Below, piece after piece: positions 23,791-34,865 of a DNA stretch of 53,736 nucleotides. The stretch lies in assembly GCA_946803715.1 (NCBI GenBank), contig CAMPET010000012.1, positions 324,363 to 378,098 of the forward strand. The letters run 5' to 3'. The notes beneath the pieces were generated by a model. The model was not told the origin of the DNA, searched no databases, and saw only the letters and a list, made by a program, of their open reading frames with translations. A program made the position numbers and the translations under genes. Position 1 is the first letter of the stretch; the number at the start of each line of letters is the position of its first letter. This DNA comes from Beroe ovata (Eukaryota; Ctenophora; Nuda; Beroida; Beroidae).

Positions 23791-24666
23791 GAGGTACGTG
23801 AGAAGCTTTTTTGATGCAATTTTCACTGACCCTCCCCCGTAGAGACCAACCTAGCTGCACTTCTATGAGAAAAGATACCTACTTTAAAAGTTCAAAGATG
23901 ACAAACTTAAATAAAAGATTGGTATAAACTTTAAAAGATGGCACAGAAATGGCCAAAAAGATTTGACAGATTTAAAGAAATGCCAGGATTCCATGGGAAC
24001 CGAATTACAGGGTAATAGTGTATATTATCTCAGATTTGCGTCCTATAATACCCTCATGTATTCTTCTGTGCAGGAGCCACATCAATAGTGACCCTGTTCC
24101 CTTTGTTTCCAGCTGTAGCACTCGTCTCAGCTGGGAATCGAGGTCATCCTTACGATAGACGCATTCTTGACGTTGGACGTAATATTGATTTAGACATAGC
24201 CAATAGTCATTACTAACCATTATAAAGTAGGTAGTCGTTTTTATTGTTAAAATTTATGCTTTTAATTCTTCTCCTTCAATTGATTCCTCTCTCCAATCCC
24301 CCCGTCCCTCTAAACTGTGAAACTCAAAATTAAGGAGATATGGGTGGCCCAGCCTTGCAGTTGTTAGCTGTGAGGGGCGCGGTGGGCCGAAACCCCTCCG
24401 TTCTCCCTTGCCACCTGCTGATACTGAGATCCACATTGCAGTTGAAAAGTGAGGGCGCTACATCTGTAGGGTAGCCGCTGATGATTCACAGTTTAGATTC
24501 TTCCTCCTCGTGTGTCAATTCTTGGATTAGAAAATCGATATCCAGTACCTATTTTACTATGTTTGCAGTATACCCATACATTTCTATAGACTTGGGGTCA
24601 GGGAAGAGGATTCAGGCCCGGTTTTCTAGGCAGTGCATCTTGACACCAGTTTTCTCGCTGCACTCT

Positions 24667-24885
24667 TCATCTCATCAATAACTGCCTAGGAAGATTTCGC
24701 TCTACAGTGGATAAACGTTTGCTCTCGACTTGAGACATTCTTCCTCCGATGTATCCCCCGACGATGCAGCTCACCAGGTGGTCAATCTGCGTCTTCCCTG
24801 TCAGTTGAGCCCTTGGACATTGATTGCAGATACACAGCGTGAATGTCTGTTTTGGTTGCTTTTCGGGTACAACCAGAGCAGCCCA
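24667..24885 (-). pseudogene. Possible transposon-derived Cys-motif fragment
   Basis: An open frame of 72 codons without an initiator. It contains C-X-C-X2-C followed about 14 residues later by His and Cys (LCICNQCPRAQ, then IDHLVSC). This resembles a short zinc-binding motif seen near the start of some invertebrate transposon-associated proteins. No transposase follows. It is not bounded by convincing splice sites, so a remnant is more likely than an exon. Confidence 0.25.
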
Positions 24886-24989
24886 TCCTGGATACCCATC
24901 ACCTAGTTATGCCCCATTGTTGATTTCTTTGCCGACTCTCTCAATCTTGTTCCATCGCCTCTTTCACGCGAAGGCTGTGTTTAATAAGT

Positions 24990-25096
24990 AAATATGTAAG
25001 TAGCTGACAGCTATTGGTGACCGTGTAGGTGACTGTGTATTTTGCTGTGTGCAGGTTTGCTGTGTGCAGGTTTGCTGTGTGCAGGTTGGCGAGTAA
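24990..25096. repeat. Tandem repeat, TTTGCTGTGTGCAGG x3
   Basis: Three near-perfect 15-bp units at about 25,040-25,085 follow a GTAAGTAGCTG-like lead-in, related in sequence to the low-complexity block near 23.7 kb. Confidence 0.8.
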
Positions 25097-25539
25097 GTAG
25101 TTTTGTATTAGTAACTGTAACATTGTGTAATTGGAGAGAATACGCTTCTTTCAGGTATTCGATATTCGAGAATCTGGGCGTTGATTCTGTGGTATATTCT
25201 CAACTGTGTGGAAATCGTACGATGTACAGGTTGCAGCAGAACACAAAGTATGTGGAAAAAGCATGGACAGTCCGCTCAAAACAGGACGCATATTTTCACT
25301 ACTTTAAACCATTCTGTGAGAGGCCATAATGGGTGAATGGGTAGTTTTCGGCAGCATTATTCGGATAAAAGTTGTACTAAATGATTCTTTCTTGAAAGCT
25401 TGTACGATTATCGTAAATCATGGAAGAGTAGTAATTATATTTTCCTTGCAATCAGATACAGTATATTACGATAAGAAAGCATAATCACCATATTTATAAT
25501 GGCCAAGTAATAATATAATCACAATGCTAATAATATTAT

Positions 25540-26215
25540 CGATATTGCTTGATGGACTATCATCCTCTTTTTTGTACGGCGCGAATCCATTTTTATGTAT
25601 CTTGAAATCTTTTTTCTTGCGCGCGCCGCGCGCGCCTTCATAGGCCGAAACGGCCGCGAAACAGTTACGTTTCGGCCATTGCATCGATGAAGGCGCGCCG
25701 CGCGCGCAAGAAACAGTGGACAGATATAACATCCGGCAACGATAGACTCTGGTTTATAATTTCGCGCGCAAGTAAACCCTGGCCTAGCGCTAGCGTAGCC
25801 GAGCAATGATATAGACCTTGTCCACTGTCAAAAATTTCATTGCAATTGAATTGCGCGGCGCTGATCTGATTTGCTATGTGCGATGATCGCCGCGTGGCGC
25901 GCGGGCCTATAATAATTGGGACTGAACATTCTTGTTCCCGCTGCGCGACCCAAATAATAGGGTGCGCCCTTTTTTCCAACTTTTTGAGGCACAACCCTGT
26001 ACTTGTAGATCTCGACGAGCTGATTCCAACGCTGCCAAACTTTATGTGCACACGCGCGGAGTATTTGGGTCATGCAGCGCGGGAACACAAACTTTATGAA
26101 ATTGGACAACGGGAAGTACTGCCGCATCGCAATTTTCCGTTTAGTCACGTGAGAGTCAAGTGACTCGCGGATTAACACTGCTAGTACTTATAGTTAAGAC
26201 GCGCGCGCGGCTTGG
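25540..26215 (-). repeat. CG-rich fold-back repeat, copy A
   Basis: This island is rich in CGCGCG within AT-rich DNA. The core 25,613-25,713 is a long inverted repeat: TTCTTGCGCGCGCC...GCGCCTTCAT pairs with ATGAAGGCGC...GCGCGCAAGAA, and the centre holds CCGAAAC/GTTTCGG. A 60-bp block at 25,978-26,040 is shared, in inverse orientation, with 35,376-35,438. Blocks around GACCCAAATA and GTTCCCGC are shared with 47.04-47.09 kb. Long frames across it are an effect of low stop density, not genes. It is probably a composite of non-autonomous transposons. Confidence 0.75.
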
Positions 26216-26394
26216 CGCGCTGTAAAATCATTGAATTCTCGCGAGATCAGAATGATTCATGACACTTTGCATGTAAAGATGCTGATAATTGTCATTGAGT
26301 GTATGGTGTCCTGATAATGATATACTGATTGTTAATGTTGCAGCTACTTCATGACTCACAAGCATGATTGATGGCCACGTGATTTGGATATGAG

Positions 26395-26560
26395 ATCTCA
26401 GATCATGTGATACGGCAAGCACATATACAATTGATTCGATATGAACTACAATTGACTCGATAAGATCTACAGACAGCCATTGATCCGGCAAGCACTTATA
26501 CAATTGATTCGATAAGGCTTGCAATTGATTCGATAAGAATTACAATCGATAAGACCTGCA
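26395..26560. repeat. Tandem repeat, CAATTGATTCGATAAG units
   Basis: About six imperfect direct copies of a 16-40 bp unit centred on CAATTGATTCGATA, some separated by GCAAGCAC. Non-coding. Confidence 0.8.
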
Positions 26561-27039
26561 ATTGAAACTTGGACATCCCACTATCGCAGCACTGAGGTGT
26601 GCGGGAGGAATCATGTACGATGTACTGACAGTGATACTGACAGGTGTCAGGTCCCACTTGTTACACTCGCTATTACACTCGCTATTACTATTACTATTAG
26701 GGGCGATGTCCCTTGACACCGCATGCTTATCCAATATCCTATTAGTATTAAACGACATCTGACCCACCATTCCACTAGATCAAACGATAGGAGTGCTCTT
26801 ACGAACATAGTCAATGAACATTGGCAATGAATTAACGACAAATGAAGGTAGATCATGAGAAATTTTGCTTATATAGTGTTGATTCATCTAGTTCAAGTCC
26901 TGTTCCCATTGATTTTCCCGATTCCATTTCAGTCTCCATTATTTAGATCAAAGAAATCGACAGTTTAAGTATGGTTCAAGAGATTCAAATTCCGAGGATC
27001 ACTAAGAGCATCAACTTCAACTAACTTTCATAAGATTTA

Positions 27040-27265
27040 CATAGCCTTTTATATCAATTGGGGAGAGGGCTTACATGATTCAATGAATGGTCAGGGAATG
27101 GTTGTGAGGATGAATTGTTTAGGTGATAAGATGGAGGTTGGTAATTGTGAATAAGAGGGTAGGTAATTAGGGAGAAGTTGAGGCTCATTGACTTTGAATG
27201 ACCTTGACGTTAAACAATGAAGTTCCATGTCACGACAATCACCTACGTCTAACTCTAAGGATTAG
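27040..27265 (-). repeat. Dispersed repeat, copy 2 (inverted relative of 3.4 kb copy)
   Basis: The reverse complement aligns with 3,405-3,595 over most of its length with scattered substitutions and small indels. It too has a TATA-like TGATATAAAAGG at the same end. The divergence shows that both are old insertions. Confidence 0.7.
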
Positions 27266-27347
27266 GGAAATTAGGGATTTAGACCTTTAGAGAGATATTG
27301 TGGTAATTGTGGAGAATGCTCAGAGAAGTGTCTCGAGGGAAGATATC

Positions 27348-27426
27348 CATCATAGGACCTGAAGCATGCGCGAGTTATCATGCGACAGCTATCTACTGAG
27401 TTCTCTCGTATTGTATTCGTCTGTCT
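27348..27426 (+). repeat. Direct repeat, copy 1 (partner at 27,708-27,771)
   Basis: CATCATAGGA and ACAGCTATCTACTGAGTTCT and the following bases to GTCTGTCT recur at 27,708-27,771 in the same orientation with a 15-bp deletion. The spacing of about 360 bp could reflect paired ends of an element or a local duplication. Confidence 0.8.
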
Positions 27427-27602
27427 TTTGGTTTTGGCAAATGATGACGTCACTCGTCAGCATAGGGTAGGGACTAGGGAGTTAGAAAAAGATGACCAGT
27501 GAATGATATCATTATATCAACCATGAAATCACCGTAAATTATGAATCAAGTTTTAAATTAAATTTTAAAAAGTAAATTTTGATATTTGTCGCGAAAAGAG
27601 AC

Positions 27603-27674
27603 TTTTATTTATCTCCGTTATGATGATAATATTCAAAATTTTATTTATCTCCGTTATGATGATAATATTCAAAA
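27603..27674. repeat. Perfect 36-bp tandem duplication
   Basis: 27,603-27,638 is repeated exactly at 27,639-27,674 (units begin TTTTATTTATCTCCG). Perfect identity suggests a recent event or an assembly artefact. Confidence 0.9.
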
Positions 27675-28467
27675 TTGAACATTGTAGAGCGTGTTTGCTT
27701 TCGTGGCCATCATAGGATTTGTAGCATACACAGCTATCTACTGAGTTCTCTCGTATTGTATTCGTCTGTCTATGGAAAACGGCATCATGGAAAGCGGTGC
27801 GCTATCATGTCCCCCGTCTCCATTGGCCTGTCATTTAACAAAAACATCCTCAAGATCGTGATCATCACATTTACACTGGGCCATTCTAGTTCTGTTTTAC
27901 AAGCGGATTAAAAACAAGAAATTATAGTGATCATGACGTATATCTTTTTAAATGATTAAAACCAACAGCTATGATGGGTCGTTTCAAGAAATCAATTCAT
28001 TTCAAAGGGCTGCGCTTCTACAGCTATGAGAAGTTCTCATTGAGAACTGCCAATGACAGAAATCGAAGGATTCAAGTGATAAAACCAGTAGGTAACTTAG
28101 CTAAGTTGTATACTTAGCTGAGTTGTACACTTAGCTGCGTTGTTCACTTAGCGTCTCCATTGGCCTGTCATTAAATAAGCATGGCGCCATATTCTCAAGA
28201 CCAAGATCGTCAAACTCAGCTATTGGATTAAAAAAGCACTGTTGTGCTAATTCAAAACAGTTTGAATGGCCTCAGCTACTTGGTAAGTGGATGGGGAAGC
28301 ATGATATCAAAAACCAATCATCTCAGGTACTTACAGAATTCACTGCCCGAGTAAGCGTGTCCGCCCTCTTGGACTTTATAGAGAGAGAGCTCAGTTTCTA
28401 GTAATTTCAGCCATTGCATGAGTGGATCACTACTAAGTTGGTTTTATCGTTTTTTTTAACAGTGCTC

Positions 28468-28526
28468 GACTTCGTTGAAAGGAGCAATATTATGGACTTC
28501 GTTGGAAGGAGCAATATTATGGACTT
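28468..28526. repeat. 27-bp tandem repeat x2
   Basis: Two head-to-tail units beginning GACTTCGTTGAAAGGAGC, with one substitution, followed by the start of a third. Confidence 0.85.
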
Positions 28527-29108
28527 ACAGTTGGTTGAGTTGAATAAGTTGGTTTTAAAAGATCGCACATCCCGAGAATTTGCTGAAAATCACATTTTGC
28601 TGTCAATCACAATTTGCTGACAATCACAACTTGTTGGAATTCATAACTTGCTGACAATACAGTTTAGGTATTGTATGAATTTCATCTGCAGCAGACTTCT
28701 TTACGGCTCCCAAAACTATCAAGACATGGTACGGACAGCGTTAGGTTAAAGTTGACATGATGCAATCTTGCCTGGATTACCAAGCTGTCCTAACTAAGAC
28801 AAGATGTCGAGGACCTACAGCTTGACTCATGATCATGAGATAAGAAATTACCTACTGACTTTGCTCAGATCAAAATACGGTGCTGGATGACATGTCAAGA
28901 GCTCATGAAATGTGGCCTGTCATCACAGCTGTCAACTGTGTGATATTAAGAGCTCACCAGCAAATGACAGGGACGCAAACAGCATTAAAGAACGTGTTTT
29001 TATTGCTGTCTCGTGAGGATCAATATAACCCGTCCAGAGTAGAGCATAATCAAATATTGCTTGTCTTCCACGGGGTGAGAATTAGTAGCCTCTACCCTTT
29101 TTTGAATC

Positions 29109-32100
29109 ATGGCGATGATTGGTCTAGCTTTCGTAGCTCTCATCCTCTTTCAAACATCGGTCTTGGTGTCGTCGAAGGAGTGTTTAGAGGGCTCCAATCC
29201 ACTCACTTTCTATGACATTCGGGGATGTAGAAGATGCACCAGAAGAATGACATACATTGGAATCAACTGCAATATTAAAGGTAAGAATTTTTCATACGTT
29301 CATTCTAGAATTATCGTAAATTCATTATAATAATTTCTCTCTTCCCCATCATATATCTTGCCCGCCTAGACTGAGTGTATAATGACTTAGGTTCCGGGCA
29401 CGAAAAATAAAAGCAGCATCACCGATAATGCTATGACACTGAAAATTGTCTTTGACTGAGTTATGCATCTAATAAACAGTGATCAGATCATATTTTGCAT
29501 AGGGGTATCGCTTATATTCTTGTGCGAATATATCAGCAAAATCATATCCAGGATTTTGCTCTGGGGATTTATCTAAAGCTGAAGAGAAGAAATGGAAAAG
29601 AATGAAGAAGGGATGTGCAAAAAAAGATAGAGCACTGATGCGTCTTTGCGGTGTTACTGAAGAACAAGTAGATCTTTCCATGGCAGAAGAATATAACTGC
29701 AAAGTTGACAGAGCGGCCGTCAACGCAGTGCCATGTGAGTTGTTTCTCTTCTGATACTGATATTGGTATCTTGAACGATACCTCATCCCACTATATTTGT
29801 GTATACAGTATTTGATAACGTCAAATGCAAATCATTGATCACGATACCTAGCTACAAAACATTCACTTCACATTAAGGTAATAACAAGTAAGAAATACCA
29901 CACTATTGATAACGGTATTGCCGATAAGTTAAGGAATTAGAGCAGGTCTGTCTGCAAAAGAATAACACGATCTCACCAGGGGACAGCTACTGGGATGAGT
30001 GGGAAGATTGGGGAGAGTGCTCAGCAACTTGTGGAGGCGGTGAACAGACCCGGGAAAGAGATTGTATAGTAAACAATGACGGAGACCCGTGTGAGTCTGG
30101 TGAAGTTGTGGATGAAAATGCTCTCACGGCTACTGGAATTGGCGAAGTTATGTCTCGGGAATGCAATACAGATATACCGTGTGAAGAAGTTGGTGGGTAT
30201 TATAATACTTGACGATATTTCATAGAATCAACTTGTTAATAGAATTCCACGAACTAATTTGTGCCACCCAGCCCTTTTTCATGTTTTACCTATCTTACAA
30301 TGCAGTAGGTACCAATCTCAAACTGAATCTTATACATCACAGACGTGGATGAATGCGCACTTGGCACGGATAACTGTGATGAAAATGCGAAATGTGTGAA
30401 CCAGCCAGGCTCTTTCGTTTGCATCTGCAATGATGGGTTTACAGGGACTGATGGAACGGACTGTACAGGTTTGAGTACGATCTTCCCTGATCAAATCAAA
30501 GTGTTATCTGTGGATGATTTCGGAGAAAGTAGTACCTATATCATAGCAGTCCTCTAATAATGCAAACAAAAATGCAGATAAAGAACTCATGTTTCAGATA
30601 TTAACGAATGTGATATTGGAACAGCAACATGTAGCATCCATGCAGACTGCAATAATGTTGATGGATCGTATGAATGTGCCTGTAGGGATGGCTACACAGG
30701 AGATGGAGATGTTTGTCATGGTGAGGACATGAGTCAAATAATCAGTACATTTTGTAACCACAGGATAACTATTGAAATGACACCTGGAATTTTCTGATGA
30801 GTGATGACTAGAGGTATTGTACTATCGCAGATGATAATGAATGTGCTGACGAGACACTTAATGAATGCGATGAAAATGCCTCCTGCAACAATACTCCTGG
30901 AAAATATGAATGTGGATGCGTGCCAGGATATGAAGGAGATGGATTCGCCTGCACTGGTTTGTTAATTGTTAATTAACATTAACTGGTTTGTTAATTGTTA
31001 AGAGATGTCTGTTAAGAAATCAGCTCACAATTATCATTAAATTTTATTAAGATAGGAACCCAGGTCAAGTCATGAAATGAGTCAATCTCAATCAAATTCG
31101 AATTTTAGTTCATAATTTTAGTTCACTTCCTTTCGCTCTCTAGATGAGGATGAGTGTTTGAACGGGGATCATAACTGTGCAGATGGCACTGCCCAGTGTA
31201 CAAATACAGTTGGTTCCTATGAATGTGCTTGCATTGACGGGTATCTGGGAGATGGATTTGATTGCAAAGGTAAGAAAGTTATTAGCAAAGTTATTAGCAA
31301 AAAATTTATTAGCAAAAAAAGTTATTAGCAAAAAAAGTTATTAGCAAAGGGAGATAGAATGAGATTTTTTATTCATCTTAGTGGTTCTGATGGTGTAATA
31401 AATCTCTGCAGATATAAACGAATGCGACGGTGAAAATGACTGCGATGCTAATGCGTCCTGTGAAAATAATCCTGGACATTATGTATGCAAATGCGATGCT
31501 GGATACGCTGGTGATGGATTCACTTGCTCAGGTATTATTTTTTGATTTTAACTGGTCTAGAACATTTTCTAGAAAAAGATAAAAAGTAACGATATCATTA
31601 CCAGATACATGCTTCCTCAGATATCAAGGAATGCGAATCTGGGTTGGATAATTGCGGAGAAATGGCAGAATGCACAAACACAGAAGGGGGCTTCAGCTGC
31701 AGTTGTTTACCAGGGTACTCTGGCGATGGCATCACTTGCATGGGTGAGATCGAACGTTCCATGCTATAATGAAACATTGAAATGAGCCGCTTATTTATAA
31801 CAAGACATAGCAAACAAAATTTGCAAGTACAGTTATGGATACTAGGGATAGGAAGATCATAAAGACGGAAGTCAAACAATTTTACAATCCAATCTCAATG
31901 ATAGAGATAGATATTTTCATTAATGCTCATGTACATCGAATGTTCCAACAGATGCTAATGAGTGCTTACTTGGAACCAGCAACTGTGATATCCATGCATC
32001 CTGTGCCAACACTGATGGAAGCTTTGACTGCACATGTAACGATGGTTATAGTGGAGATGGTGTTTCATGCACAGGTACGGTACGAAACATTCCGTCTGTT

Positions 32101-34749
32101 TTGATATTCCAAATTTTAGCAGCGCCCATAACTACAACCTATTTAAGGTTGGCACATATTAACAAATCTTTCTAGCTATTAGTTAACCTGATTTCAGACA
32201 TTGATGAATGTGCTGACGAAGCGCAGAATGACTGTGATGCTAATGCATTATGTAAAAACATGGCTGGTCATTATACCTGCACCTGTAATGCTGGGTATAT
32301 AGGAAGTGGTCAAAGTTGTACTGATGTTGATGAATGCGCACTGGGTACAAGTAACTGTGGGGAATATGCTGTATGTACCAACACACCAGGGAGTTTTACT
32401 TGCGCATGCTCAGAAGGATTCAATGATGATGGAATTGATTGTTCTGCTGACGGAAAGTGGACAGAATGGGGACAATGGAGTGCCTGTCCAGTTTCATGCG
32501 ATGGTGGATTTTCCATAAGATCCAGGATGTGCATTGAACCCATCAACGGTGGCGCGCCCTGTGAGGGAGCTGACATGGAAAGTCAGCCTTGCGCTACTGA
32601 AGAGTGTCAAGCTTTGTGGGAACCATGGTCAGCATGGAGTGAGTGCACAGCTACATGCGGACTGGCTGCATCGACAAGGTCTAGGACTTGCAACCCAGTT
32701 GGTGGCTCATGCTTAGGAGAAGCAACTCAATTGATGCAATGTGTAAGCGAAAAATGTCCTGAAATTGTGATGTATTCCGACACTGAGTATCTTGGTACAT
32801 CCTCGAGTGTGAGAGATTCTATTGAAAGACTAGATGTATTTTCAAGTTCGTGGAATGATAACATTGAGAGCATCCAGGTGATAAAAGGATCATGGGAGGT
32901 TTTTAAAGATGGTGCATACGACGGTGATTCACAAGTCCTGTGTGACGGTGATGCTCTTTCAGACCTGGGAGCAGATTGGAATAACCAAATATCATCCATA
33001 AAGTTGCTCGACAGTGACTGCCCGGATACAAGCTTTACAGAAAGCCCCACGGGCAATTATTACATGTACCCAGCTCTTGGTAACATCCCATCCGATCAAC
33101 GATTTAAACTTGGTTCATTAGGTGATGGTCTTGATTACTTAGTTATGCTGCCTAATGAAAATGGTAAGCTTTGCCCTGCTAAAGGCAATGAATATGAAGC
33201 AAAAAAACTGTATGGCACCAAGGTCAAAGCACAAACTGACCATCAATTTCTCGTGGCAAACAAGATGTTCAAAGTAAGTCTTCTCAGACGCAACTGGTGG
33301 ACGCCATTTCCTACTGAAGCGGATGGCGCAATCATAGGGGATGAAAGTTGTGGCGAACGTAGGTGGGCAGCTGTATGCCATACTAGTGAAGGTAATGTAC
33401 CCGGCTCGGCGTCTGCCCATGGGGCAGTGTGTATTAATAAAGACGGGGTTGCGTTTGCTACTTCTGGTTTCTCTTTTGTTCTTGTGGGTCAGAGCTGTTA
33501 TGAAGGAAATGGAGAAACCTATTTTGGTGCTGTGAACACAATGATCAATAATGGATTTTGTTCATATTGGAACGAAGCCGTTGGATTCGAAAGGTAAGTG
33601 TTGGATCCTGGATTCTTATAGTCATGGATCTAATTTCACTTCCCGGGCAATACAGCTAGTAATCACCTGCATTTTCAGTGTTGGTGACCACAATTCCTGC
33701 CGGAACCCAGATAAAGATTTGAAGCCTTGGTGTCCTTTCAGAGAATCAAGGGAATACTGCAAAGTTGAAAGTTGTGCAAGTGAGTCTCTCTTTAGCATAT
33801 GGAATGATGGATTTACCTATGGCAGATAAAATGCAAAATGAAATTCGTTTCGATTTCAGCTACCACATACTGGACTATTCCAAGTAGTGGACAGAGGGCC
33901 CCAGATGGTCTGTTCAAAGTTGGTACAGTTGGTGATGGTTATGATTACCTGGTGATGGTTCGGTTGTCCAATGATGCTCTATTCCCCGGAAAGGTAGGTA
34001 GCTGATAGTAGCCCTACAGGAACATGGATCAGTGGTAGCAAGATCTATGTATGAATATATCTATGTATGATATACCTAAAATATCATAACTGTACGTATG
34101 CAAAGTTCATGCATTATCGTGTCAGGGCAATGAGAATGTAGGATTACATACTTATGACGGCAAAGTTATAAAGCATCGCGAATTTCACTTCCTTGAGACC
34201 AACACTGGATTTACTGTTGACTTCTGGAAAGGCGGGGAAGGCAAGTAAGTTGAGAGTGTGCAATTGCAAATGAAAGAAAATTACTGTGCTTGCACTTTCA
34301 TTGAAACTCTACCCAGTCCGGTCCCCACTGTTGAACAAGGAGCTCTAATGGGCATGGACCTTAGTGGAGAAATGAGATATGCTGCTGTTTGTCACTTGGA
34401 TGTCGGTAAGTAAAACGTGGAATCAAAAATTCGATATCTATCAATTATCATGATTGTAACTTTGGAGGTCATCATGCAACCAGATCAACGTGATGCATGA
34501 ATAATATCCAGGTGATGTTCCTGGAAAATCTAGGACAGACAGGGCATGCTGTGCAGTTGGTGAACAGGAGGTCTGCACAAAGGATTACTCCTACATCGTC
34601 GTTGTTTCAAGTGAGTGGTTCATGTTTCGAGAGATAACTGACCTCAAGAAATAGATATCTCAATTCAATTTAAATATAAAGATATGAAATAGATATCTAC
34701 AATAGGTAATCATGCTACATTTTCAGTTGCTCAAGGCGATATGAATTGA
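29109..34749 (+). CDS. Secreted mosaic protein: TSP1, 9 EGF, 2 TSP1, beta-gamma-crystallin, DM9-like pair, kringle, DM9-like pair
   Basis: Exons: 29,109-29,280; 29,579-29,734; 29,980-30,192; 30,343-30,468; 30,598-30,720; 30,831-30,956; 31,144-31,269; 31,412-31,531; 31,621-31,743; 31,952-32,074; 32,198-33,593; 33,679-33,779; 33,860-33,993; 34,126-34,244; 34,317-34,405; 34,512-34,610; 34,727-34,749. All join in phase: 1,122 aa. Domains: signal peptide 1-22; Cys/Lys-rich unknown 23-109; TSP1 110-180 with WDEWEDW; seven one-exon calcium-type EGFs 181-469 (DVDEC/DINEC starts, Asn/Asp hydroxylation motif in several); EGF 8-9 to 552; TSP1 555-607 and 608-657; beta-gamma-crystallin 657-747; DM9-like pair 750-900; kringle 902-967; DM9-like pair 969-1115. 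No transmembrane segment, so probably extracellular matrix or humoral. Exon 2 is the least certain. The domains suggest adhesion or carbohydrate recognition. Function is inferred. Confidence 0.85.
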
Positions 34750-34859
34750 ATCAGTCCTCTGGCAGTCGATGGAAGAGAAAGTGATGGAACAGCAGTAGAT
34801 GGAACAGAAGGTGCCCTTTCTTAATAAGAATAGCACCTATAGACTGCTCCATTTATATC

Positions 34860-34865
34860 AATAAA
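34860..34865 (+). terminator. Polyadenylation signal AATAAA
   Basis: Canonical hexamer 110 nt after the stop codon of the mosaic secreted-protein gene. No closer canonical hexamer was noticed. Confidence 0.6.

Larger units (their letters stand above)
23021..29108. other. Repeat-rich intergenic region
   Basis: No complete gene is seen between the start of the prominin-like gene (- strand) and the start of the mosaic secreted-protein gene (+ strand). It holds GTAAGTAGCTG-type low-complexity repeats, a Cys-motif transposon remnant, a large CG-rich repeat, tandem repeats and a second copy of a dispersed repeat, listed separately. A 71-codon frame on the - strand at 24,005-24,220 has plausible charged composition but no identity. 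Confidence 0.5.

Noticed and set aside
25466-26178. Several overlapping 90-128 codon frames on both strands
   Set aside because: They coincide with the CG-rich fold-back repeat, where low stop density creates frames in several phases at once. None has a domain, and the 60-bp shared block reads identically in unrelated frames of another repeat copy.
33139-33420. - strand frames across the large mosaic-gene exon
   Set aside because: Shadows of the well-supported + strand coding exon.
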